Assembly (NCBI RefSeq): GCF_014656135.1
Contig: NZ_BNBV01000026.1
Location: forward strand, 20,322 to 84,321
Direction: 5' to 3'
Source of the DNA: Streptomyces thermodiastaticus
GTDB lineage: Bacteria > Actinomycetota > Actinomycetes > Streptomycetales > Streptomycetaceae
Length of the DNA: 64,000 bases
Position numbers and translations under genes: made by a program. Positions within the stretch are counted from its first letter, which is position 1. Each line of letters opens with the position of its first letter. Of the stretch, positions 15,914-24,233 are shown piece by piece. A model generated the notes under the pieces. That model was not told the DNA's origin, did no database searches, and saw only the letters and a program-made list of their open reading frames with translations.

Positions 15914-18418
15914 CTAGCCGCGCAGCACCGCTCCGGTCCGCTCGGCGGCCAGCGCCACCGCGGCGTCGCGGGCGGCGGAGGCCTCGTCGACCGTGAGCGT
16001 GCGGTCGGGGGCGCGGAACCGCAGCGCGTACGCCAGCGACCGGCGGCCCTCACCGAGCTGCTCGGCGTTCTCGTACAGATCGAACAGGCGGATGGACTCC
16101 AGCAGGTCGCCGGCGCCCTCGCGCAGCGCCGCCTCGACGTCGGCGGCCGGGACGGAGCGGTCCACGACCAGGGCGACGTCCTGGGTGGCGACCGGGAACG
16201 TGGAGATCCGCGGCGCCCGCACCAGGCCCTGCCCGGCCCGCTCCAGCAGGTCGAGGTCGACCTCCATGGCACAGGTCCGCTCCGGCAGGTGCATCGCCTT
16301 CACCACGCGCGGGTGCAGCTCGCCGGCATGGCCGACCAGGGTCTCGGTGCCGTCCACCTCGGCGTACAACGCGGCGCAGCGGCCCGGGTGCCAGGGGGCG
16401 TACTGGTCGGCGCGCACGGTCAGGTCCACGCCGGCCTCGCGGGCCACCAGGCGCGCCGCCTCGATGGCGTCGGCCCAGTCGGACGGGCGGCCCTTGCCCC
16501 ACCAGCCGGTCTGCTCCCGGGCGCCGGCGAGCACCACGGCGGCCCGGCGCGGCTGGTCGGGCAGTGCGGCGTCCAGCGCGGCGAGCTGCTCGTCGGTGGG
16601 CCGGCGGTCGACGGGCAGCCGCTCGGCGGTCTGCTCGGCGCCGGTGGGCAGGAAGACCGAGCCGGTCTCGAACAGCGCCAGGTCGTGGCTGCCGCGCCCG
16701 TCGTTGCGGCGCAGCGCGCCGAGCAGGCCCGGCAGCAGCGTGGTGCGCAGGCCGGGCTCCTCGTCGGAGAGCGGGTTGACGAGGGTGACCACGGTGCGGC
16801 GCGGGTCGTCCGCCTCCAGGCCGAGCTGGTCGAGGACCGCCTGGCCGAGGAACGGGTAGGTCGGCGCCTCGACGTAGCCGGCGCCGGCCAGGGCGCGGCC
16901 GACGCGGCGGTGCAGCCGCTGCCGGTCGGTCAGGCCGCGGCCGGGCAGGGGCCTGGGCAGCCGGGAGGGCAGGTTCTCGTAGCCCTCCAGGCGGATGACC
17001 TCTTCGGCCAGGTCGTTGGGGTCGGTCAGGTCCGGCCGCCAGGACGGCACGGTGACGATCAGCTCGTCCTGGCCGTAGACGTCGCAGCCGATCTGCTGCA
17101 GGCGCCGCACCACGGTCTCCCGGCCGTAGGTGACGCCCGCGACCTTGTCGGGGTGGTCGGCCGGGATGGTGATGGTGCGCGGCGCGGATGGCGCGACGAC
17201 CTCGGTGACCCCGGCCTCGGCGGTGCCGCCGGCGAGCAGCACCAGCAGGTCCACGCAGCGCTGGGCGGCGGCGGAGGCGGCCTGCGGGTCGACGCCGCGC
17301 TCGAAGCGGCGGGAGGCCTCGGAGGACAGTTTGTGCCGGCGGGCGGTGCGGGCGACGGAGACCGGGTCGAAGTGGGCGGCCTCGATGACGACCTCGGTGG
17401 TGGTGCCCTCGCTGTCGTCGATCTCGGTGTGGGCGCCGCCCATGACGCCGGCGAGTCCGATGGGGCCGCGCTCGTCGGTGATGACGAGGTCCTCGGCGGA
17501 CAGCTCCCGGGTGACGCCGTCGAGCGTGGTCAGCTTCTCGCCGCGCTCGGCCCGGCGCACGCCGATCGCGCCCTGGATGCGGGTGCGGTCGTAGGCGTGC
17601 AGGGGCTGGCCCATCTCCAGCATCACGTAGTTGGTGATGTCGACGGGCAGCGAGATCGGGCGCATGCCGGCCTTCTGCAGGCGGCGCCGCATCCAGATCG
17701 GGGTGCGGGCCTCGGGGTCGATGCCGGTGACGGTGCGGGCGGTGAAACGGTCGCACCCGTGCGGGTCGGCGATCTGCACCGGGTGCCCGAAGGCGTTCGG
17801 CGCGGGCACGTCGAGCAGCGCCGGGTCGAGCAGCGGGCGGCCGTAGGCGATGGCGGCCTCGCGGGCGACGCCGCGCATCGACAGGCAGTAGCCGCGGTCG
17901 GGGGTGACGGCGATGTCCAGCACCTCGTCGACGAGCTGCAGCAGCTCGATGGCGTCGGTGCCGACCTCGTGCTCGGGCGGCAGCACGATGATGCCGTGGC
18001 CGCCGTCGTCGCCCATGCCCAGCTCCTCGGAGGAGCAGATCATGCCGTGCGACATCCGGCCGTAGGTCTTGCGCGAGGAGATCTCGAAGCCGCCGGGCAG
18101 CACACCGCCGGGCAGGACCACGACGACCTTGTCGCCGACGGAGAAGTTGCGGGCGCCGCAGACGATCTCCTGCGGCTCGCCGGTGCCGTTGGCCTGGCCG
18201 ACGTCGACGGTGCAGAAGCGGATCGGCTTCTTGAAGCCCTCCAGCTCCTCGATGGTCAGCACCTGGCCGACGACCAGCGGCCCCTTGAGGTCGGCGCCGA
18301 GCTGTTCGACGGTCTCGACCTCCAGGCCTGCCGAAATGAGCTTGGCCTGCACGTCGCGCCCGGTCTCCGTCGCCGGCAGGTCGACGTATTCCCGCAGCCA
18401 AGAAAGCGGGACCCGCAT
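15914..18418 (-). CDS. pheT: Phenylalanine--tRNA ligase beta subunit
   Basis: 834-residue beta chain of the alpha2-beta2 PheRS. N-terminal MRVPLSWLREYVDLP is followed by a tRNA-binding EMAP-like domain (residues about 40-150), a B3/B4 editing region (MRGVAREAAIAYGRP, then VDITNYVMLEMGQPLHAYD), a B5 domain, and a C-terminal ferredoxin-fold anticodon-binding domain (PRISTFPVATQDVALVVD). Length is usual for the family. The start shares one base with the pheS stop (TGATG), so the subunits are made together. Confidence 0.97.
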   Translation of the reverse strand: MRVPLSWLREYVDLPATETGRDVQAKLISAGLEVETVEQLGADLKGPLVVGQVLTIEELEGFKKPIRFCTVDVGQANGTGEPQEIVCGARNFSVGDKVVVVLPGGVLPGGFEISSRKTYGRMSHGMICSSEELGMGDDGGHGIIVLPPEHEVGTDAIELLQLVDEVLDIAVTPDRGYCLSMRGVAREAAIAYGRPLLDPALLDVPAPNAFGHPVQIADPHGCDRFTARTVTGIDPEARTPIWMRRRLQKAGMRPISLPVDITNYVMLEMGQPLHAYDRTRIQGAIGVRRAERGEKLTTLDGVTRELSAEDLVITDERGPIGLAGVMGGAHTEIDDSEGTTTEVVIEAAHFDPVSVARTARRHKLSSEASRRFERGVDPQAASAAAQRCVDLLVLLAGGTAEAGVTEVVAPSAPRTITIPADHPDKVAGVTYGRETVVRRLQQIGCDVYGQDELIVTVPSWRPDLTDPNDLAEEVIRLEGYENLPSRLPRPLPGRGLTDRQRLHRRVGRALAGAGYVEAPTYPFLGQAVLDQLGLEADDPRRTVVTLVNPLSDEEPGLRTTLLPGLLGALRRNDGRGSHDLALFETGSVFLPTGAEQTAERLPVDRRPTDEQLAALDAALPDQPRRAAVVLAGAREQTGWWGKGRPSDWADAIEAARLVAREAGVDLTVRADQYAPWHPGRCAALYAEVDGTETLVGHAGELHPRVVKAMHLPERTCAMEVDLDLLERAGQGLVRAPRISTFPVATQDVALVVDRSVPAADVEAALREGAGDLLESIRLFDLYENAEQLGEGRRSLAYALRFRAPDRTLTVDEASAARDAAVALAAERTGAVLRG

Positions 18419-19536
18419 CAGATCTCCATCCCGAACGGCCGGGTGAACCGGACGTCACCCTCGACCATGTCTCGCATGTCCTCGACGTTGTGGCGGAACA
18501 TCAGCATCCGCTCGATGCCGAACCCGAAGGCGAAGCCGCTGTACTTCTCCGGGTCGACGCCGCAGGCGGTGAGCACCCGCGGGTTGACCATGCCGCAGCC
18601 GCCCAGCTCGATCCAGCCTTCGGAGGAGCAGGTACGGCAGGGCCGGTCGGGGTCGCCGACGGAGGCGCCCCGGCACACGTAGCAGAGCATGTCCATCTCG
18701 GCGCTCGGCTCGGTGAAGGGGAAGTAGTTCGGACGCAGCCGGGTCTTCATGTCCGGGCCGAACAGGGACTGGACCATGTGGTCCAGGGTGCCCTTGAGGT
18801 CGGCCATGGTCAGGCCCTCGTCGACGGCCAGCAGCTCGATCTGGTGGAAGACGGGGGTGTGCGTGGCGTCCAGCTCGTCGGTGCGGTAGACGCGGCCGGG
18901 GCAGACCACGTAGACCGGCGGCTTGCGCTCCAGCAGGGTGCGGGCCTGCACCGGCGAGGTGTGGGTGCGCAGCACGACGCCGCTGTCCTCGCCCTTGCCG
19001 CCCTGGACGAAGAACGTGTCCTGCATGGTGCGCGCCGGGTGGTCGGGCGCGATGTTGAGGGCGTCGAAGTTGAACCACTCCGCCTCGGCCTCGGGACCCT
19101 CGGCGATCTCGTAGCCCATGGCGACGAAGACGTCCGCGACCCGCTCCATCATGGTGGTCAGCGGGTGACGGGCACCGGCGGGCACCCGGTCGTACGGCAG
19201 GGTGACGTCGACGGCCTCCTCGACCAGCACCCGGGCGTCGCGCTCGGCCTCCAGCTCGGCCTGGCGGGCGGCGAGCGCCTTGTTCACCGCGCCGCGGGCC
19301 ATGCCGACGCGCTTGCCGGCTTCCGCCCGGGCGTGCGGGGGCAGGGCGCCGATCTCGCGGTTGGCGAGGGCCAGCGGGGAGGCCGGGCCGGTGTGGGCGA
19401 CCTTCGCCTCGTGGAGGGCGTCGAGGGAGGTCGCGGCGGCGAACGCGGCGAGCGCCTCGTCCCGCATGCGCTCGATCTCTTCCGGTTTCAACGCCTCGAC
19501 CTCGACAGGGTCGTACGACTTATTGGGTGCCGACAT
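18418..19536 (-). CDS. pheS: Phenylalanine--tRNA ligase alpha subunit
   Basis: 372-residue catalytic subunit charging tRNA-Phe. An N-terminal coiled coil (about 15-90) precedes the class II core. HPLTTMMERVADVFVAMGYE leads motif 1, VVLRTHTSPVQARTLL and VYRTDELDATHTPVFHQIE form motif 2, and GFAFGFGIERMLMFRH is motif 3. A cysteine pair region (CYVCRG, CRTCSSEGW) near residue 285 may bind zinc. The gene is transcribed from the 149-nt gap after the histidine kinase gene. TTAGACT (minus, 19640-19634) is a possible -10. I looked for a T-box or a Phe-rich leader peptide and found neither. Confidence 0.97.
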   Translation of the reverse strand: MSAPNKSYDPVEVEALKPEEIERMRDEALAAFAAATSLDALHEAKVAHTGPASPLALANREIGALPPHARAEAGKRVGMARGAVNKALAARQAELEAERDARVLVEEAVDVTLPYDRVPAGARHPLTTMMERVADVFVAMGYEIAEGPEAEAEWFNFDALNIAPDHPARTMQDTFFVQGGKGEDSGVVLRTHTSPVQARTLLERKPPVYVVCPGRVYRTDELDATHTPVFHQIELLAVDEGLTMADLKGTLDHMVQSLFGPDMKTRLRPNYFPFTEPSAEMDMLCYVCRGASVGDPDRPCRTCSSEGWIELGGCGMVNPRVLTACGVDPEKYSGFAFGFGIERMLMFRHNVEDMRDMVEGDVRFTRPFGMEI

Positions 19537-19685
19537 CTCTTCCCGTGCTTCCGATTGGCTGGCTGGACGTCCCCGTCACCGACTCATGGACATTCCGTCT
19601 CCAGTGGTGGGACACGAAGGTGCCAAAGGCCGAGTCTAACGGGGCCGGGGAAAACGGATGCGCCCGTGGGTCCTCGGCCGGGTGC

Positions 19686-20843
19686 TCACAGCAGGTGGGC
19701 CGGGGTCCCCACGGGCAGGGTAAATCGGAACTGTGCGCCGCCGCCGGGCGCGCGTCCGACGGTGATGGTTCCGCCGTGCGCCTCGACGATGCCCTTGACG
19801 ATGTAGAGCCCGAGGCCGGTGCCGCCGCGCTTGCTGCCCCGCCAGAAGCGGGTGAAGACGCGGCTCATGGACTCCTCCGGGATGCCGGGCCCCTCGTCGC
19901 TGACGGTGACCGACGTGGCGGTGTGCTCGGTGCCCGCGGCGTGCTCCCCCTCCCGGAGGGACGCGGCGGGTGTGATGTCGATGGTGACGGTTCCCTCGCC
20001 GTGCCGCACCGCATTTTCGATGAGGTTGCTGAGCACCTGGTCGATCTTGTCGGGGTCGGCCCACAGCTCGGGCAGCGGCTGCTCGGTGCGGACGAGGAAC
20101 CGGTCGGCGGGCTGGCCGGCGGCGACGTACGCCTGGACGTGCCGGCTGACGGCGGCCGCTATGTCGACGAGCTGGCGGCGCACCTCCAGCCGGCCGGAGT
20201 CGATGCGGGAGATGTCGAGCAGTTCGGCGATGAGCCGGGTGACCCGGTCGGCGTCGGCGTCGACGGTCTCGAGCATCAGCCGTTTCTGGTCGTCGGTGAA
20301 GCGCTCCCACTTGGCCAGCAGGGTGGCGGTGAAGCCTTTGACGCTGGTCAGCGGGGAGCGCAGCTCGTGCGCGACGGTGGCGATCAGCTCGGCGTGGCTG
20401 CGTTCGGTGCGGCGCCGGGCCTCGGTGTCGCGCAGGCTGACGACGACACGGCGGACCTCTCCGGTGGGCCGGTCGCGGACGTAGCGGGCGGAGACCAGCA
20501 CCTCGCGGCCGCCGGGCAGGAGCAGGTTGCGTTCGGGCTGGCCGGTGCGGATGGCCAGTCCGCCATAGGGGTCGGTCAGCTGCCACCAGCGCCGCCCCTC
20601 CAGATCCTCCAGCGGCAGCACCGCCTCCAGCGGGCGCCCCAGGGCCCGGTCGGCGGGGACGGCGGTGATGCGGGCGGCGGCGGCGTTGAAGCAGACGACG
20701 CTGCCGTGCTCGTCGGCGATCACGAGCCCGTCGGGCAGTTCGTCCGGAGCGACGACTCCTCCTGACGTGTCACCGGCGCCGCGGGGCGCGGGCAGCCGCC
20801 GCGCGTCCTGTGCGCCCGGAGTGCCGCTGGTGCCGACGCTCAT
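19686..20843 (-). CDS. Orphan PAS-domain sensor histidine kinase
   Basis: 385 residues with no membrane helix. A PAS domain lies at about 35-150 (GLVIADEHGSVVCFNAAAARI), then HisKA with the phospho-accepting His in VAHELRSPLTSVKGF (about 175). The HATPase follows with N-box NLIENAVRHG, G1 DEGPGIP and G2 GGTGLGLYIVKGIVEAHGG. All kinase motifs are intact, so it should autophosphorylate. No response regulator gene is adjacent, so the partner must be elsewhere. The cytoplasmic PAS suggests sensing of an internal signal. It lies between pheS and a SpoU methyltransferase gene, an arrangement that probably reflects gene order rather than shared function. Confidence 0.93.
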   Translation of the reverse strand: MSVGTSGTPGAQDARRLPAPRGAGDTSGGVVAPDELPDGLVIADEHGSVVCFNAAAARITAVPADRALGRPLEAVLPLEDLEGRRWWQLTDPYGGLAIRTGQPERNLLLPGGREVLVSARYVRDRPTGEVRRVVVSLRDTEARRRTERSHAELIATVAHELRSPLTSVKGFTATLLAKWERFTDDQKRLMLETVDADADRVTRLIAELLDISRIDSGRLEVRRQLVDIAAAVSRHVQAYVAAGQPADRFLVRTEQPLPELWADPDKIDQVLSNLIENAVRHGEGTVTIDITPAASLREGEHAAGTEHTATSVTVSDEGPGIPEESMSRVFTRFWRGSKRGGTGLGLYIVKGIVEAHGGTITVGRAPGGGAQFRFTLPVGTPAHLL

Positions 20844-20909
20844 CCCCGTACCCCACCTCCTGCACAGGGCCTACCCCCGAGCTGGCCACCCTACTAGCGC
20901 CTGGCGTCG

Positions 20910-21788
20910 TCACGGAGCGGTGCCGCGCGGGGACGAGCCGTGGCGGCACCCTCCTTCGGCGCGCTGGGCGCGGGCGGAGGCGTAGAGGCAGACGGCGGCG
21001 GCGGTGGCGAGGTTGAGGCTCTCGGCCTTTCCGTGGATCGGCACACGGACGACGGCGTCGGCCAGGGCACGGGTCTCCTCCGGCAGGCCCCAGGCCTCGT
21101 TGCCGAACACCCAGGCGGTGGGGCCGCCCATGGTGCCCTTGTCCAGCTCGTCGTCGAGGTCGTGCGCGCCGGCGCCGTCGGCGGCGAGGATCCGTACCCC
21201 GGCGTCCCTGAGGCCGGACACGGCGCGCTCCACGGGGACGTTCACGGCGACCGGCAGGTGGAACAGGGAGCCGACGGAGGCGCGGACGGCCTTGGGGTTG
21301 TACAGGTCCACGGAGGCGTCGGTGAGGACGACGGCGTCGGCTCCGGCGGCGTCGGCGCAGCGCAGCACCGTCCCAGCGTTGCCGGGGTCGCGCACGTGGG
21401 CGAGGACGGCGACCAGGCGGGGCCGGGAGGTGAGAATCGTCTCGAACGGGGTGTCGAGGAACCGGCAGACGCCGACGAGGCCCTGCGGGGTGACGGTGGT
21501 GGAGATGTCCGCGATCACCTCCTCGGCGGCGAGGTGGACGCGGACGCCGGCGCGGCGGGCCCGGCGGACGATGGCGGCGTGCCGCTCGGCGGCCTCCACG
21601 GTGGTGAACAGCTCGACGAGCGAGGGGGTGCCGTCCGCCGCCCGGTGCCCGGCGGCCTCCCGCACGGCCTGCGGGCCCTCGGCGAGGAACAGCCGGTCCT
21701 TGCCCCGGACGTTGCGCTTGGCCAGCCGTCGCGCGGCGCTGACGCGGGAGGAACGCGGGGAGATCAGCTCGAAGCTGACGGGGGGCAT
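20910..21788 (-). CDS. TrmH/SpoU-family 23S rRNA or tRNA 2'-O-methyltransferase
   Basis: 292-residue SPOUT methyltransferase transferring methyl from SAM to RNA ribose. An N-terminal substrate-binding domain (LISPRSSRVSAARRLAKRNVR, GKDRLFLAEGPQAVREA) is followed by the trefoil-knot domain. Motif 1 is RDPGNAGTVLRCADAAGA, motif 2 AWVFGNEAWGL and motif 3 AESLNLATAAAVCLY. I chose ATG 21788 because a GAGGTG ribosome site lies 9 nt upstream; a GTG 12 nt earlier lies within that site. Paralogues act on 23S rRNA. The target here is not decided by sequence. It follows the rplT operon in the same orientation, probably as a separate unit. Confidence 0.9.
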   Translation of the reverse strand: MPPVSFELISPRSSRVSAARRLAKRNVRGKDRLFLAEGPQAVREAAGHRAADGTPSLVELFTTVEAAERHAAIVRRARRAGVRVHLAAEEVIADISTTVTPQGLVGVCRFLDTPFETILTSRPRLVAVLAHVRDPGNAGTVLRCADAAGADAVVLTDASVDLYNPKAVRASVGSLFHLPVAVNVPVERAVSGLRDAGVRILAADGAGAHDLDDELDKGTMGGPTAWVFGNEAWGLPEETRALADAVVRVPIHGKAESLNLATAAAVCLYASARAQRAEGGCRHGSSPRGTAP

Positions 21789-21884
21789 CGACAAAGTCAC
21801 CTCAACTCGACTCCGCCGCGACGGCGGTCGCCGCCGGCGGCGGACTGGGGCGGTGTCCGGGACCGCCGGGAGCACACAACACGA

Positions 21885-21915
21885 CGGACCCGCGGGCACG
21901 AAGCCCACGGGTCCG
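21885..21915 (-). terminator. Terminator of infC-rpmI-rplT
   Basis: A 13-bp stem (21885-21897 with 21903-21915), one G-U pair in the minus-strand RNA, and a 5-nt loop lie about 90 nt after the rplT stop. Confidence 0.75.
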
Positions 21916-22005
21916 CATCGTCACATCGGTGCGGGTCCTGCCGCCGGCCCGGCCGTCCGCGGGGGACGTGGGCCGACGGCAGTCCCTAGAGCCGGTGCGG
22001 CGTCG

Positions 22006-22389
22006 TCACGCGGCCTTCGGCGCGTTGACGTCGCTCGGCAGCGCCTTCTGGGCCACCTCGACCAGCGCGGCGAACGCGTTCGCGTCGTTGACGGCCAGCT
22101 CGGCCAGGATCTTGCGGTCCACCTCGATGTTGGCGGCCTTCAGACCCTGGATGAAGCGGTTGTAGGTGATGCCGTTGGCGCGGGCAGCGGCGTTGATGCG
22201 CTGGATCCACAGCTGACGGAAGTCACCCTTGCGCTTCTTGCGGTCGTTGTAGTTGTAGACCAGCGAGTGGGTGACCTGCTCCTTGGCCTTGCGGTACAGG
22301 CGGGAACGCTGACCGCGGTAGCCGGAAGCCTGCTCGAGGATCGCCCGGCGCTTCTTGTGGGCGTTGACCGCCCGCTTGACGCGTGCCAC
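22006..22389 (-). CDS. rplT: 50S ribosomal protein L20
   Basis: 127-residue large-subunit protein needed early in 50S assembly. MARVKRAVNAHKKRRAIL at the N-terminus is the long basic tail that inserts into 23S rRNA; the globular C-terminal domain includes QLWIQRINAAARANGITYNRFI and DRKILAELA. The GTG start at 22389 is preceded by AAGGAG 8 nt upstream. Upstream in-frame ATG at 22428 would add 13 residues not seen in L20. In E. coli and Bacillus L20 represses its own operon through an RNA site upstream. Confidence 0.97.
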   Translation of the reverse strand: MARVKRAVNAHKKRRAILEQASGYRGQRSRLYRKAKEQVTHSLVYNYNDRKKRKGDFRQLWIQRINAAARANGITYNRFIQGLKAANIEVDRKILAELAVNDANAFAALVEVAQKALPSDVNAPKAA

Positions 22390-22499
22390 TTGATTGACTC
22401 CTTGTAGCGGGGCCGTGGAGATCTGCACACGGCCCGGAAACGATTGGGTCCCGGGTCTGACGGACGGCGCGGGCGATCAGGGATCGCGGCGCCGCTTCG

Positions 22500-22694
22500 T
22501 CACTTGCCGAGAAGCTTCTTGATCTTCTTGGCGTCGGCCGGGGCCATCTCGGCGTTGCCGGTGAGGCGACGCGTCAGACGGGACGGCTTGTGCTCGAGCA
22601 GGTGGCGCTTGCCGGCGCGCTCACGCAGCACCTTGCCGGAGCCGGTGACCTTGAAGCGCTTGCTGGCACCGCTGTGCGTCTTGTTCTTCGGCAT
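22500..22694 (-). CDS. rpmI: 50S ribosomal protein L35
   Basis: 64-residue basic protein. MPKNKTHSGASKRFKVTGSGK is the near-invariant N-terminus, and HLLEHKPSRLTRRL completes the L35 signature. Length is exactly typical. It sits between infC and rplT, in the standard order. The intercistronic hairpin upstream (22727-22752) may be part of an L20 control site. Confidence 0.97.
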   Translation of the reverse strand: MPKNKTHSGASKRFKVTGSGKVLRERAGKRHLLEHKPSRLTRRLTGNAEMAPADAKKIKKLLGK

Positions 22695-22726
22695 AGCGCC
22701 GTTCTCTCCTCGTCGGTGGCGCTCCA

Positions 22727-22752
22727 GTGCCCGGTCGCGAAGAACCGGGCAC
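22727..22752 (-). other. Intercistronic hairpin between infC and rpmI
   Basis: A 9-bp perfect stem (22727-22735 with 22744-22752) with an 8-nt loop lies in the 113-nt gap between infC and rpmI. In E. coli the L20 autoregulatory RNA site overlaps this junction, so an RNA-processing or L20-binding role is possible but not shown. Confidence 0.45.
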
Positions 22753-22807
22753 GTGCGAGCGTCGCTCTCTTGTTTCGGTTACATCCTGGGACGCGCGTGT
22801 CCCGGGA

Positions 22808-23437
22808 TCACGCCTCGGCAGGCTCCCCGGACGCCGCCTCCCGCTGGGAGGCCGCCGCGCCACGGCCCTGACGCCCGGCCTTGCGGGCCTCCTGTGCCTG
22901 GCGCGCCTCGGCCATCGCCTCGGTCTTCTTCTTGTGCGGACCGAGAACCATGATCATGTTGCGCCCGTCCTGCTTCGGGTTCGACTCCACGAAGCCGAGG
23001 TCCTGGACGTCCTCCGCGAGCCGCTGCAGCAGCCGGTAGCCCAGCTCGGGGCGGGACTGCTCGCGGCCACGGAACATGATCGTGATCTTGACCTTGTCGC
23101 CCTGCTTGAGGAACCGGACGACGTGACCCTTCTTGGTGTCGTAGTCGTGCGGGTCGATCTTCGGCCGGAGCTTCATCTCCTTGATGACCGTGTGCGCCTG
23201 GTTCTTGCGCGCCTCACGGGCCTTCATGGCCGACTCGTACTTGAACTTCCCGTAGTCCATGAGCTTGCACACGGGCGGACGGGCGTTCGCCGCGACCTCG
23301 ACCAGGTCGAGGTCGTACTCCTGGGCAAGCTCCAGTGCCTTCGCGAGCGGCACGATGCCGACCTGCTCGCCACTGGGACCGACAAGTCGCACCTCGGGAA
23401 CGCGAATCCGGTCGTTGATGCGGGGCTCGGCGCTGAT
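22808..23437 (-). CDS. infC: Translation initiation factor IF-3, probable AUC start
   Basis: About 209 residues. IF-3 binds the 30S subunit and checks the initiator tRNA and start codon. The N-domain begins ISAEPRINDRIRVPEVRLVGPSGEQVG, and the linker and C-domain include EMKLRPKIDPHDYDTKKGH and KVKITIMFRGREQ. The conserved N-terminus begins at codon ATC (23437-23435). Between it and the in-frame TAG upstream there is no ATG, GTG, TTG or CTG, and a GAGGAGG ribosome site lies 4 nt before it. A shorter GTG start at 23392 would delete conserved residues. IF-3 genes in other bacteria use AUU or AUC for autoregulation, so a rare start is plausible. The C-terminal 25 residues are an Ala/Arg-rich tail. 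Confidence 0.93.
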   Translation of the reverse strand: MSAEPRINDRIRVPEVRLVGPSGEQVGIVPLAKALELAQEYDLDLVEVAANARPPVCKLMDYGKFKYESAMKAREARKNQAHTVIKEMKLRPKIDPHDYDTKKGHVVRFLKQGDKVKITIMFRGREQSRPELGYRLLQRLAEDVQDLGFVESNPKQDGRNMIMVLGPHKKKTEAMAEARQAQEARKAGRQGRGAAASQREAASGEPAEA

Positions 23438-23800
23438 GGATCCTCCTCGGTAGCACCACGCGACGGTCTGGCGGACTGCCGCGGACGTCTGTGTTCGATA
23501 GACCTAACCGCGCCGAAGCAGAAAAAATGCCCCGGACGATCACAGGCGGGGCTCCTGACTGCCGGAGCACCGCCGCGATGGCCGCGGGGCGCGCTTCGGG
23601 CGGTTCGTGCTCCACCAGGAGCGACGGATTCCGCCTGACCGGGTGACCCGCCGTCCCGGAGGACGGTCAGGTGGGAGTTCGGAGCCTCCACTTGTGGGCC
23701 GAGCACGTGCGTGTCCGGCCGGTCGCTGTCCAGATTAGCACCGGCCGCCGGACAAGGGCCAACCGAGGCGCGAGGACCGGGACCACCTATCGTGTGGGTC
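23438..23800. other. infC leader and divergent promoter region
   Basis: This 363-nt gap separates infC (minus) from the DUF1844 gene (plus). Its left part is the infC leader with the attenuator-like element. The rest is GC-rich and must hold divergent promoters. No further gene is supported. Confidence 0.5.
23521..23568 (-). promoter_or_regulatory. infC leader attenuator with competing hairpins
   Basis: On the minus strand GCTCC-GGCAGTCA-GGAGC (23568-23551) overlaps by two bases with GCCCCG-N12-CGGGGC (23552-23529). The second hairpin is followed by A then six T residues (23527-23522). Because the stems share bases they cannot both form. This is the layout of a transcription attenuator, 84 nt or more before the infC start. 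Confidence 0.6.
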
Positions 23801-24157
23801 ATGAGTGAGACCCCTCCCAAGACTCCCGACTTCGACGCGATGACCCGGGACATCGCCGAGGTCCCCGCCGTCGAGGTGATCGTGACGGTCGCCGTCAACC
23901 TGATGAGCGCCGCCGCGGTGAAGCTCGGTCTGACCGAGGAGGGCGACGTGCACAAGGACCTGGACGAGGCCCGCAAGCTGGTGACCGCGCTGGCCGGACT
24001 GCTGGACGCGGCCGCGCCCGAGATCAGCACCTTCCACGCGGCACCGCTGCGCGACGGCCTGAAGTCGCTGCAGCTGGCCTTCCGCGAGGCGTCGCTGGTG
24101 CCGGACGAGCCGGGCCAGGGGCCGGGCGAGAAGTACACCGGCCCGGTCTTCGGCTGA
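23801..24157 (+). CDS. DUF1844 domain protein
   Basis: 118-residue small cytoplasmic helical protein of unknown function. Its core is VEVIVTVAVNLMSAAAVKLGL, followed by DVHKDLDEARKLVTALAGLLDAA, the DUF1844 pattern of two long helices. ATG 23801 is chosen because it begins the conserved region; an open frame extends upstream to 23711 without a ribosome site. It diverges from infC, a common conserved arrangement near translation genes in actinomycetes. Confidence 0.85.
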   Translation: MSETPPKTPDFDAMTRDIAEVPAVEVIVTVAVNLMSAAAVKLGLTEEGDVHKDLDEARKLVTALAGLLDAAAPEISTFHAAPLRDGLKSLQLAFREASLVPDEPGQGPGEKYTGPVFG

Positions 24158-24233
24158 TCGGCCGCTCGCGCCTCCGGCGTCCTCGGTGCGCTGATCCTTC
24201 TTCTGGTCCTTCGCCGCCCGGCCCCGTCCGGGG

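Noticed and set aside
16289..18682. 797-codon plus-strand open frame over pheT
   Set aside because: Shadow of pheT; the translation is Gly/Ala/Arg-rich and featureless while the minus strand reads PheT throughout.
19537..19685. T-box or Phe-rich leader peptide before pheS
   Set aside because: No T-box core or specifier-like stem seen, and the short upstream frames contain no run of Phe codons.
23711..23800. Upstream extension of the DUF1844 gene
   Set aside because: The 30 extra codons have no ribosome site and do not resemble the family; ATG 23801 is the better start.
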